NCBI GenBank assembly: GCA_964514385.1 | Contig: CAZEQJ010000012.1 | Span: forward strand, 1 to 64,000 | From: CAZEQJ01 sp964514385 | GTDB taxonomy: Bacteria > Bacteroidota > Bacteroidia > Cytophagales > Cyclobacteriaceae | Reading direction: 5' to 3' | Length of the DNA: 64,000 bases | Shown here: piece by piece, positions 56,212 to 64,000 of the stretch | How the letters are laid out: every line of letters starts with the position of its first letter | Position numbering within the stretch: the stretch's first letter is position 1 | Program-made: the position numbers and the translations under genes | The notes under the pieces: model-generated | The model's input: the letters and a program-made list of their open reading frames with translations, nothing else | Databases searched by the model: none | What the model was told of the DNA's origin: nothing

Positions 56212-57587
56212 TGAGAAGTAACGGGTTGATAAAAGCATTTTACCATAGAATCGTTCAATACCTGGAGCAGCCGGTATCAGCTGCTCCTTTGGTTACCTTC
56301 CGTATTGGCTTTGGTATTGTCATGTTATTCAGCACAGTACGGTATATGGCAATGGGTTGGGTAGATACGCAGCTGATCGACCCGATACTACATTTTCACT
56401 ATTACGGATTTGAATGGGTAAAGCCTTTACCCGGAAACGGGATGTATATTGTGTTTATAGCAATGATGGTTTCCTGTTTAAGCATTATTGCAGGTTTTTA
56501 CTATCGCATTTTTGCTGTTTTATTTTTTCTATGCTTCACCTATGTTGAGTTGATTGACATTACATTTTATTTAAACCACTATTATTTTGTAAGTATCATT
56601 GCCTTCCTGTTAATTTTTGTGCCGGCAAATCGCTATTTTTCAATGGATGTGCTCCGGAAGCCCCATCTTGCCTCACATAAGGTTAGCAGGTGGACGATAA
56701 GCATTTTTATGTTACAGATTGCTATCGTATATGTTTATGCCGGATTGGCTAAAATCAATTACGACTGGCTTTTTCATGCGCTTCCACTCGCGATTTGGCT
56801 TCCAGCTAAAACCAGTCTTCCTGTTATCGGACCTCTTTTCGCTTATAAAGAGACTGCGTTTGTATTCAGCTGGGCCGGAATGTTGTTTGATACATTTATC
56901 GTATTTGGCTTGCTGTGGAGGAAAACCAGATGGATTGCCTATGCCGCTGTGATTATTTTCCACGCTCTTACCGGTTTATTATTTCAGATTGGTATTTTTC
57001 CTTTGGTCATGATATTTGCAGTCACAATCTTTTTTCCTTCTTCTGTACATGAAAAAATCATCTCTTTCTTATCTGGTTTTACAGGCAATAAAAATCGACG
57101 CGTTTATCAATTTAGTCCTACAAAAAACTTCAGGCCCTTTGTGCTGCCTGGTCTGCTGGTGTTTTTCCTTGTTCAGCTTTTATTTCCTTGGCGGTATAAG
57201 CTATATCCTGATAATTTATTCTGGACAGAAGAGGGCTACCGTTTTTCATGGCGCGTCATGCTGATGGAAAAAGCCGGAACTGCCACGTTTTATGTAAAAG
57301 ATGGAGAAAATGGGAGAGAAGGTGCGGTAATTAACCGGCAGTTCCTGAGTGATCATCAGGAAAAACAAATGGCCATGCAACCTGACTTGATTTTGCAGTT
57401 TGCTCATTTCCTTGAAAATCATTTCATGATTAATGGAATGATCGATCCTGTAGTGAGAGCTGAGGCATGGGTAACCTTAAACGGAAGGCCGGCTCAGCTC
57501 ATTGTAGACCCGGAGAGGGACCTGACGAAATTAAGAGATACCTGGCAGCATAAGGATTGGATTTTACCCTATACATCATCACGATGA
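56211..57587 (+). CDS. HTTM-domain membrane protein
   Basis: A 458-residue protein; ATG at 56211 shares a base with the preceding stop (a TTG one codon upstream is less likely). About eight helices and the stretch PVSAAPLVTFRIGFGIVMLF match the HTTM (horizontally transferred transmembrane) domain of vitamin-K gamma-carboxylase-like proteins; VYVYAGLAKINYDWL and LFHALPLAIWL follow, then a soluble C-terminal part. In Bacteroidota this protein accompanies imelysin and a TonB receptor. Reaction unknown. Inner membrane. Confidence 0.87.
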   Translation: MRSNGLIKAFYHRIVQYLEQPVSAAPLVTFRIGFGIVMLFSTVRYMAMGWVDTQLIDPILHFHYYGFEWVKPLPGNGMYIVFIAMMVSCLSIIAGFYYRIFAVLFFLCFTYVELIDITFYLNHYYFVSIIAFLLIFVPANRYFSMDVLRKPHLASHKVSRWTISIFMLQIAIVYVYAGLAKINYDWLFHALPLAIWLPAKTSLPVIGPLFAYKETAFVFSWAGMLFDTFIVFGLLWRKTRWIAYAAVIIFHALTGLLFQIGIFPLVMIFAVTIFFPSSVHEKIISFLSGFTGNKNRRVYQFSPTKNFRPFVLPGLLVFFLVQLLFPWRYKLYPDNLFWTEEGYRFSWRVMLMEKAGTATFYVKDGENGREGAVINRQFLSDHQEKQMAMQPDLILQFAHFLENHFMINGMIDPVVRAEAWVTLNGRPAQLIVDPERDLTKLRDTWQHKDWILPYTSSR

Positions 57588-59986
57588 GACGAATTACTTA
57601 CCTGATTTGTTTCTTATCCATTCATGTGCTCTTTGGCCAGCAATATCAGGTTTCCGGAAAAGTGTACCTTGATGACTCCCTTACTGCTGTCGAAGGAGCA
57701 ACCGTATTCATTCCTTCGACAGACATTTATGTAATCACTGGTGCTGATGGAAGCTATAAACTCTTGCTTGATAAAGGCCAATGGAGGATTGAAGCTTTCC
57801 TGCTGGGGAGTGCCGTAGATGGAAAAACGGTCAAAGTAGGAGGGCCTGTTGAGTTAAATTTTTACCTGGGTGAGATGGTCAGAAGCCTGGAAAATGTAGA
57901 AGTAGCCGACAGGAGAGAACGGACAAGTGGAATATCCCGATTAAATGCCATTGAAGGCACCTCCATATTCGAGGCAAAAAAGAATGAGCTCATCCTGCTT
58001 GATGACTTTGCAGCCAATAAGGTAAACAACAATGCGCGTCAGATTTTCGCCAAAGTTCCGGGTTTAAATATATGGGAAAGTGATTATGCCGGACTTCAGC
58101 TTGATATTGCTGCCCGCGGTCTTGGCCCTAGCCGCACCGCGAATTTCAATACCCGTCAGAATGGCTATGATATGAGTGCAGATGCTTTAGGATATCCGGA
58201 AAGCTATTATATGCCGGCCATGCAGGCAGTAGAGCGTATAGAAATAGTTCGTGGTGCTGCATCTCTTCAATACGGTACCCAATTTGGCGGTATGCTGAAT
58301 TTCAAATTGAAAGAGGTAAAAGGTAAACCCTTCAGTTTCTCATTTGATCATTCCTTTGGTTCATTTGGACTTATCAATACATTTGCCAGCGCGGGAGGAG
58401 AAACCCGAAATGTAAGTTATTATGGTTACTATCAATACCGGCAGGGGAACGGATGGCGTCCAAATTCAGGTTTCAATTCCCATACAGCTTTCGGTCGGGT
58501 GGAATACACATTTAGTGAAAAGCTATCGTGGGATATCCAATATTCGCATATGCAATATGATGCACAGCAACCCGGTGGCCTTACTGATGATAACTTTGAA
58601 GCCGGGCAATTGAATATATCCAGAAGAAACAGGAACTGGTTTCAGGTAAACTGGAACCTGCTGGCCTCAAACCTTGACTATAAAGTAAGCAGGTCAGCGA
58701 GGCTTAACATCAGGGGCTTTCTCCTTCATTCCGGGCGGGATGCATTGGGCAATCTTGAGCAGATCGACAGGCCGGATAATCCAAATATGAACCGTACTCT
58801 CATCACTGATGAGTTTAACAACTTCGGCACCGAGGCACGATGGCTTCAATATTATTCATTGTTCAAAAACCAGTCGGCTTTTGTAATGGGAGCAAGATAT
58901 TATCGTGGGCTTACCGATCGCCGGCAAGGAGATGCCAATTCCTCAACGGCACCTGATTTCTTTCTGTTAAATCCTGAGGACCCCGAGAATTTTGACTACG
59001 ATTTCCCAAGTGAAAATATCGCACTGTTTTCTGAAAACATTATTAATATCAACGACCAGCTGAGCGTTACCCCGGGCATCAGGTTCGAATATATTCGTAC
59101 GGATGCTACCGGTACGTGGAAGCAGACCATCCGGGATTTTGCTGGTAACATTCAGACACAAAACGTGTTTGAGGAAAACCGATCTGTAACACGTTCCTTT
59201 GTATTACTGGGTTTAGGTGGGAGCTATTATCTAAATGAAAATCTAAATCTATACCTGAACTTCTCCGAGAACTATCGTTCGGTTACTTTTAGCGACCTGC
59301 GCCTGAGCAACCCTAATTTCATACTCGATAGCCTTATCTCAGATGAAAGCGGATTCAACAGCGATATTGGCATCCGAGGTGAAGTGTTACCGTTTTTGAA
59401 ACTTGATGTCAGCCTATTCTGGCTGGAATATAATGATCGGATAGGCATTCTGCTGCCTGCAGGAAGCACCACATTGCTAAGAACCAACGTTGGCGACAGC
59501 CGGCACATGGGCATTGAATCGTATACTGAAGTAGATATACTAAAATCTCTCGGCTTAGGCGACAGTAATCAGCAATTGGTACTTTTTAACAATTTTTCCT
59601 TAATAGATGCCACATATACCCGATCCAGGGATAACGCCATTGCAGGCAATAAGGTAGAATATGTACCGGGTGTTATGTTGCGTAGTGGAATTAACTATGC
59701 TGTGAATGACCTAAAAGTTAGTGCTCAATGGAGTTTTGTGGATGAGCAGTACGCTGATGCTACCAATTCAGTTTTCAATCCCAATGCCCTTACCGGTATC
59801 GTACCGTCATATCATGTCATGGATCTTTCAGCAGAATATGGGTATGGCATATTCAGGGTTTCAGCCGGTGTGAATAACCTGTTAAACGCCAGTTATTTTA
59901 CAAGAAGGGCAGAAAGCTATCCCGGGCCGGGTATTATGCCAGCTACACCAAGAAGCTTTTATTTTTCCCTTGGTATTACACTATAA
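57584..59986 (+). CDS. TonB-dependent outer-membrane receptor (FecA-like)
   Basis: An 800-residue receptor; ATG at 57584 begins the signal (MRRITYLICFLSIHVLFGQ) and overlaps the HTTM stop. A carboxypeptidase-regulatory-like domain (YQVSGKVYLDDSLTAVEGA) precedes the plug (about 110-230; VPGLNIWESDYAGLQLDIAA-type region, IEIVRGAASLQYGTQFGG) and a barrel that ends FYFSLGITL. The plug-barrel resembles FecA/CirA-type iron receptors. With DUF4856, imelysin and HTTM partners it is likely to import an iron complex. It has no SusD partner. Confidence 0.92.
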   Translation: MRRITYLICFLSIHVLFGQQYQVSGKVYLDDSLTAVEGATVFIPSTDIYVITGADGSYKLLLDKGQWRIEAFLLGSAVDGKTVKVGGPVELNFYLGEMVRSLENVEVADRRERTSGISRLNAIEGTSIFEAKKNELILLDDFAANKVNNNARQIFAKVPGLNIWESDYAGLQLDIAARGLGPSRTANFNTRQNGYDMSADALGYPESYYMPAMQAVERIEIVRGAASLQYGTQFGGMLNFKLKEVKGKPFSFSFDHSFGSFGLINTFASAGGETRNVSYYGYYQYRQGNGWRPNSGFNSHTAFGRVEYTFSEKLSWDIQYSHMQYDAQQPGGLTDDNFEAGQLNISRRNRNWFQVNWNLLASNLDYKVSRSARLNIRGFLLHSGRDALGNLEQIDRPDNPNMNRTLITDEFNNFGTEARWLQYYSLFKNQSAFVMGARYYRGLTDRRQGDANSSTAPDFFLLNPEDPENFDYDFPSENIALFSENIININDQLSVTPGIRFEYIRTDATGTWKQTIRDFAGNIQTQNVFEENRSVTRSFVLLGLGGSYYLNENLNLYLNFSENYRSVTFSDLRLSNPNFILDSLISDESGFNSDIGIRGEVLPFLKLDVSLFWLEYNDRIGILLPAGSTTLLRTNVGDSRHMGIESYTEVDILKSLGLGDSNQQLVLFNNFSLIDATYTRSRDNAIAGNKVEYVPGVMLRSGINYAVNDLKVSAQWSFVDEQYADATNSVFNPNALTGIVPSYHVMDLSAEYGYGIFRVSAGVNNLLNASYFTRRAESYPGPGIMPATPRSFYFSLGITL

Positions 59987-60050
59987 GCCATGAAACCTGT
60001 TTTTTCTTCAAATGATCACCATATTGCGAACAACCATCGATTAGATCCTC

Positions 60051-60815
60051 ATGATCTGGTATAAACGTGTTAAATGGAGCTATCCCTACCAAACGATAGG
60101 TAAGTATTTAAGCGGCAGAGCTCATTATCCTTCCTTTGCCAATATTCACAACAAGCTATCCGATTATTTCAATAGAAATAACAAAATAAAAGCAATACAA
60201 ATAGGGGCCAATGATGGTACAGGTGCAGACTTCATACGTCAGTATATGCATCATTATGCTGCAGCCGTACTACTGGAGCCAATCCCCGTTTCTTTTCAAA
60301 GGCTCCGGCACAACTACAGTGCTGTGGAGCATTTTATATTAATCAATGCTGCATTGGATAAACAGGAGGGAGAAAAGGAGATTTTCAAAATAGCCTTCTC
60401 TGAAGCCCGGTGGGCTACGGGGCTCACGTCATTTGACCGTTCTACACTGGAAAAACATTTAGCCAACGGATATGTAGCCCGAAAGGCAGCAGAAGAAGGT
60501 ATAAATCTACCTGATAAAAACTCCTGGATATCGACAGAAAGAATACGAACTGTTACGTTTAATAAAATAATTGAAGAGTTTGATTTTCAGGATGTTAAGG
60601 CAATATATATTGACACAGAAGGTTTTGATTTTGAGGTGTTGAGGATGATACCTTTTGAGGATATTCATCCGGATATCATTTGCTTCGAGCATAGCCACCT
60701 GACTCCTGCCGACTACAGGGATGCGCAGCAATTGTTGAGCCGGCACGGTTACTCCTGTGTTTTCTATGGCCGTGATACGATGGCTTACAAACAAGATGCT
60801 TTTCATGCTTGTTAG
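60051..60815 (+). CDS. FkbM-family methyltransferase
   Basis: A 254-residue SAM-dependent methyltransferase. The SAM site IKAIQIGANDGTGADF is near residue 44, AVLLEPIPVSFQRL follows, and VKAIYIDTEGFDFEVL then IICFEHSHLTPADY mark the FkbM fold. These enzymes O-methylate sugars, lipids or secondary metabolites; the substrate is unknown. No sugar-biosynthesis neighbours are present. Confidence 0.87.
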   Translation: MIWYKRVKWSYPYQTIGKYLSGRAHYPSFANIHNKLSDYFNRNNKIKAIQIGANDGTGADFIRQYMHHYAAAVLLEPIPVSFQRLRHNYSAVEHFILINAALDKQEGEKEIFKIAFSEARWATGLTSFDRSTLEKHLANGYVARKAAEEGINLPDKNSWISTERIRTVTFNKIIEEFDFQDVKAIYIDTEGFDFEVLRMIPFEDIHPDIICFEHSHLTPADYRDAQQLLSRHGYSCVFYGRDTMAYKQDAFHAC

Positions 60816-60835
60816 ATAAGCAAAAAGCAGAGAAT

Positions 60836-61087
60836 ATGACAGAACAAGAAGCTTTAGATAATATCAGGGATATACCGATAGGTGCGAAGCTGCAGCTGAT
60901 CAAAAAGAATGGTGATATCGTTCAGGTACAACTGGCAAGCCATGATGTAAGCGGCACAGAGAAGAAAGAATATGGGGAACTCGTTGTACCAGCACTTCCG
61001 CCTGCAATCACGGTGGTGGGAGGTACCCGATTTGGTAAGTTCCGGATTGATGTAGAAGATCTGGTCAGTATCGCATGGGTGGATTAA
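60836..61087 (+). CDS. Small conserved-looking protein of unknown function
   Basis: An 83-residue protein; ATG at 60836. IPIGAKLQLIKKNGDIVQVQ and VVGGTRFGKFRIDVEDLVSI suggest a small SH3-like or KOW-like beta fold. No signal peptide. It lies 20 bases after the methyltransferase gene, so it may be co-transcribed. I do not recognise a family. Confidence 0.6.
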   Translation: MTEQEALDNIRDIPIGAKLQLIKKNGDIVQVQLASHDVSGTEKKEYGELVVPALPPAITVVGGTRFGKFRIDVEDLVSIAWVD

Positions 61088-61318
61088 TAGCCAACACTAA
61101 AGATTAATCTTCATCCAACTGCAGCAATCACATTTAGTCATTATCAATGGATAAAAGTATCTATTCAAAACACATTATGCATTCCCCTTCTGCAATTTTA
61201 TCCAGCTTAAGGTTACTTGTATAAATTGTGATCACTTTGCTGCCCAGTTAATTTCGATATAGAAAAATGTTAGGCTCAGGAGTTTGCGAATAGCCCTCAG
61301 AAAAGCTCGGTAGAATTC

Positions 61319-62545
61319 TCAAAGCGAACAATTGACACGTTGAGGTTCAATATTTATCCAATGTTTCCGTAGCTCCTGCGTGTTACCTGAAGGAAGGGTA
61401 GATTCCTCAAATCGGTCGGTGCCGATGAAAAGCCCGTTTTTGAGTACATGATGCATCCTCGAACACTGGTCGTAGCTAAAATCCATTTCGTCACCATAAT
61501 AATAGTCCATCGGATTGTAGCTATTGAATAAAAACCCCTTATAGCAGTTTGTGCGATACACCTGATAGGGGTCTGATGCTTCTCTGTCATATTGAGGTGT
61601 ATCAAGGCAGTAGTCCATATCTTTTCCACAACCGCCATTGCTAAATGTGTGAAATAACCCAAGCATATGTCCGAGTTCATGAAGAAGATACCCTGGTTCT
61701 AAACGATTGTAGATTAATGCTATTCCGGTAATATAGGGGAGTTGATTACCTTCAAAACAATGATATAAACCTGAAACGGTATCAGGTGAACAATCCGTAA
61801 CCGGATAGGTACCCCAATGCGCATTATTTCCGGTTTCACCGACCCATATATTTATGTAATCATCAGGGTCCCAGTAATGATTCCACATCCAGTCTTCAAA
61901 AAATATGGTAGCATTTTTGTTTGGACGTAATACCCTCTTCACCCCGGGCTCTTCCAAAGCATTGCCGTCCGGATCCGATTCAGCAAGTTTAAATCGAATA
62001 TTCGGTGCAAATGAATTAGGCGTAAGGTCATTATTAGTCAATATCTTATTGGCCTCCTCAACCCAGTTAACCACATTACCATAGGGTATATTCATTCCCT
62101 GTCCGGGTGATTCGCCATCATGCACGATATGAAAAATTAACTTCAGTTCAATTTCGGGAAGTGGTTCTGGTTCACGTGCAGTAATGTAAATCTCATTACT
62201 GTTAATGCCATTGATATTGACATAAACCGAATTTATAACTGCTCTTTCGGGCAATACGGTGAAAGAATTCCCAATGGATCTGCCATTAAGGAAAGTCTCA
62301 TGACTAAGGCCATATAAAGGCTTTCCTCTGTCTGTAAATGGCTTTATACTTAACCGGACTGGGGTATTATTCCCGACAATGCTTAATGAATCATATGCTG
62401 ATAATTCAATGCTGACTATATCAGGCTGCTTATCTGCTTCAGGTGTTATATCGGCTGAGCTTTGTTCCTTCGAACACGCGCTCCAGATAAACCCGATCAG
62501 AAGGAATAAAAAAGTTAACGGAAAGGAATTATCATTTGGTTTCAA
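61319..62545 (-). CDS. M43-family zinc metalloprotease lipoprotein
   Basis: A 408-residue lipoprotein (signal ending IWSAC, Cys24). An N-terminal beta-rich part (about 40-125) precedes the protease domain. The metzincin motif LLHELGHMLGLFHTF gives HExxHxxGxxH with His289, Glu290, His293 and His299; the Met-turn is NPMDYYYGDEM. These mark the pappalysin (M43) group. It cleaves proteins or peptides outside the cytoplasm. It stands downstream of the dienelactone hydrolase gene, 18 bases apart, in the same direction. The 230-base gap between it and the preceding convergent gene holds no feature that I can name. Confidence 0.87.
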   Translation of the reverse strand: MKPNDNSFPLTFLFLLIGFIWSACSKEQSSADITPEADKQPDIVSIELSAYDSLSIVGNNTPVRLSIKPFTDRGKPLYGLSHETFLNGRSIGNSFTVLPERAVINSVYVNINGINSNEIYITAREPEPLPEIELKLIFHIVHDGESPGQGMNIPYGNVVNWVEEANKILTNNDLTPNSFAPNIRFKLAESDPDGNALEEPGVKRVLRPNKNATIFFEDWMWNHYWDPDDYINIWVGETGNNAHWGTYPVTDCSPDTVSGLYHCFEGNQLPYITGIALIYNRLEPGYLLHELGHMLGLFHTFSNGGCGKDMDYCLDTPQYDREASDPYQVYRTNCYKGFLFNSYNPMDYYYGDEMDFSYDQCSRMHHVLKNGLFIGTDRFEESTLPSGNTQELRKHWINIEPQRVNCSL

Positions 62546-62563
62546 TATCCTGAATTTAATCCT

Positions 62564-63445
62564 TTAACCCAGTTTTTCTCTAAAAAATTCAATGGTGCGT
62601 TCCCACGCCAGTTCTGCCTGCTCTTTGTCGTACCTGGAGGTAGTGTCATTATGAAAGCCATGGTTGGCATCTGGATAAAAATAGGCTTTATATTCAACGC
62701 CATTATCCTTCAATACCTGTTCATATTCCGGCCAACCCGCATTTACCCTCGAATCGAGCTCACCAAAATGTAGCATGAGGGGTGCCTGTATTTGCGCTGC
62801 CTCTTCGGGTGAAGGCTGGCTGCCATAGAAGGGTACCGCTGCTTTTAAATCAGAACATCTCACAGCCATCATATTGGAAATCCATCCTCCAAAGCAAAAA
62901 CCCACCACACCAACATTTGCTGTGCATTCCGGATGTGATTTCAGGTATTCAAAGGCTGAAATAAAATCTTCAAGCATCTCATACCTGTCACGCTGCCGCT
63001 GTAATGTACGACCCTCATCATCCGTACCGGGATAGCCGCCTAATGGGGTAAGGGCATCCGGGGAGATTGAAATAAACCCGGCCTTAGCAGCGCGACGTCC
63101 CACATCGGCAATGTGAGGATTGAGACCCCTGTTTTCGTGTACCACCACTATACCCGGCAATTTCCTGTCCGAATCTTTCGGACGACTCAACTGAGCATCG
63201 ATTTTTCCGCCACCTTTAGGAGAATCATAGGTTATCGTTTCAGTTTTCAGAGCAGGATCATCCTGTGCAATTTGTATGCGTGTATAATCTGGCATGATAT
63301 TGCTCATAATTGCAGGTACAGTCAGGCCTCCAACTGCAAATATGGACAACCGCTCTACAAACGACCTGCGATCGATGCGGTTATGTGCGTATTCATCATA
63401 AAGATCGTATACTTCCTGTGGTATAATTGCTTTTCGAGGAGACAT
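62564..63445 (-). CDS. Dienelactone hydrolase family protein
   Basis: A 293-residue alpha/beta hydrolase. I chose the ATG at 63445; an upstream ATG at 63529 would add 28 residues of no family character. The N-terminus contains DRRSFVERLSIFAVGGLTVPA, a Tat-like twin-arginine signal, so it may be exported. The catalytic set is Glu104 in VVHENRG, nucleophile Cys184 in GFCFGG, Asp231 in GELDSRV and His262 in NHGFHND, all in dienelactone hydrolase order. The natural substrate is probably an ester or lactone of unknown kind. Confidence 0.85.
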   Translation of the reverse strand: MSPRKAIIPQEVYDLYDEYAHNRIDRRSFVERLSIFAVGGLTVPAIMSNIMPDYTRIQIAQDDPALKTETITYDSPKGGGKIDAQLSRPKDSDRKLPGIVVVHENRGLNPHIADVGRRAAKAGFISISPDALTPLGGYPGTDDEGRTLQRQRDRYEMLEDFISAFEYLKSHPECTANVGVVGFCFGGWISNMMAVRCSDLKAAVPFYGSQPSPEEAAQIQAPLMLHFGELDSRVNAGWPEYEQVLKDNGVEYKAYFYPDANHGFHNDTTSRYDKEQAELAWERTIEFFREKLG

Positions 63446-63603
63446 GGCATTAAATGTAAAGTGAAAACATGAATCTAATTTATAAAAATCTATGAAAACA
63501 TCGGCTATACATTTCATTCGCTGCGTCAAAAACCCATAATGCGAATGACAGGGATAAACTATGCTATCAATATTTATTAAAAATGTCCTGATATTTGTTG
63601 TCT

Positions 63604-64000
63604 ATGAATGGTGTGAGGTGGCTGCTGACTGGTGCTCTATTTTATTTGATTCATTGTCAGGTAAATGGACAGACTAAGTATCCTGTATTTAATAATATAT
63701 ATCAATACTATTTTCAGGATTCCACTTCAAATGACCCAAAGCTACTCGTGTATCCCACTGTAGCTTATGCTCCGGAGACCCGATGGGAATTTGGTGCAAG
63801 TGGTTTATATGTTTATTACGCGGAGCGGAATCCGGAAAACCGGCTAAGTGAGATTTATGCATTTAGTTTTATCACGCTGGAGCGACAGTATGGAACATGG
63901 CTGGATCATGCCCTTTATTCCGACAAGAACAGTTGGTTTTTCCTGGGAAGTCTGCGTTGGCAGGAGTTTCCGCTATTTTACTATGGTATCGGGCCTGACG
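63604..64000 (+). CDS. Outer-membrane protein, N-terminal part cut by window end
   Basis: An open frame from ATG 63604 to the end of the window (132 codons). The leader LLTGALFYLIHCQVNGQ is a signal peptide. The body shows alternating strands (VAYAPETRWEFGASGLYVYY, AFSFITLERQYGTWLDH) and ends at PLFYYGIGPD, a phrase typical of BamA/surface-antigen-like barrels of Bacteroidota. The C-terminal portion is outside the window, so the family is not certain. Confidence 0.6.
   Translation, partial: MNGVRWLLTGALFYLIHCQVNGQTKYPVFNNIYQYYFQDSTSNDPKLLVYPTVAYAPETRWEFGASGLYVYYAERNPENRLSEIYAFSFITLERQYGTWLDHALYSDKNSWFFLGSLRWQEFPLFYYGIGPD

Overview
The window comes from a chromosome of a Bacteroidota bacterium, most likely a marine member of the Cytophagales. 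The evidence is a SusC/SusD pair, many short lipoprotein signals with a bare Cys lipobox, a Reg_prop/Y_Y_Y/LuxR-HTH regulator, AT-rich leaders without strong Shine-Dalgarno sites, one clean TTG-N20-TAnnTTTR promoter, and a DUF4856/imelysin/HTTM/TonB-receptor iron-type cluster. I see no rRNA, tRNA, CRISPR array, insertion sequence or phage gene. No gene-free gap exceeds 300 bases.

Layout. 1-2.2 kb: the 3' end of a siroheme nitrite/sulfite reductase with a C-terminal HEPN-like tail, followed by the two siroheme synthesis genes. 2.2-2.9 kb: a YceI lipoprotein. 2.9-16.4 kb: a laminarin-type beta-glucan utilization locus with a divergent membrane-bound regulator, a PKD surface lipoprotein, two GH16 endoglucanases, SusC, SusD and a GH3 glucosidase. 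16.4-17.5 kb: two small accessory genes. 17.7-25.4 kb: an acetate module (porin, DUF4212, Na+/solute symporter, acetyl-CoA synthetase, cNMP/CBS/DUF294 signalling protein, DEDDh exonuclease). 25.6-35.4 kb: a second beta-glucan operon without SusCD (GH-A lipoprotein, GH149-like phosphorylase, GH17, GH30, GPH symporter, cytoplasmic GH17). 35.5-40.1 kb: an outer-membrane protein, a cation:proton antiporter, a BASS transporter, a DUF1835 protein and a truncated AraC remnant. 40.3-47 kb: a Crp-type regulator followed by a DJ-1-like protein, a sulfatase, two outer-membrane proteins, an SRPBCC protein and a metallo-beta-lactamase-fold lipoprotein. 47-48.6 kb: a nucleoside-hydrolase-like lipoprotein and a striking His/Met heptad-repeat lipoprotein. 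48.8-51.4 kb: a SorA-type molybdoenzyme, a monohaem cytochrome and a two-domain rhodanese lipoprotein. 51.5-53.7 kb: a sterol-desaturase-family protein, a helix-hairpin-helix lipoprotein and a small membrane protein. 53.9-60 kb: the DUF4856/imelysin/HTTM/TonB-receptor operon. 60-64 kb: an FkbM methyltransferase, a small protein, an M43 protease, a dienelactone hydrolase and the start of an outer-membrane protein cut by the window end.

The most notable observation is in the rhodanese gene. Its reading frame is interrupted by a single in-frame TGA at 51273-51275, exactly at the catalytic cysteine codon of the active C-terminal rhodanese domain. The frame then continues intact for 50 codons (YSGVRS..., then the usual DGSWVEW block) to a TAA at 51428. 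This is the signature of a selenocysteine codon rather than random decay, although no unambiguous bacterial SECIS can be confirmed by eye. Together with the sulfite-oxidase-family protein and cytochrome just upstream it suggests a periplasmic sulfur-oxidation system with a selenium-containing sulfurtransferase.

The two glucan loci fit one pathway. Surface GH16 enzymes cut beta-1,3-glucan and SusCD imports the fragments. GH3, GH30, GH17 and GH-A lipoproteins trim them in the periplasm. The GPH symporter brings short oligosaccharides inside, where the signal-less phosphorylase and second GH17 finish them.
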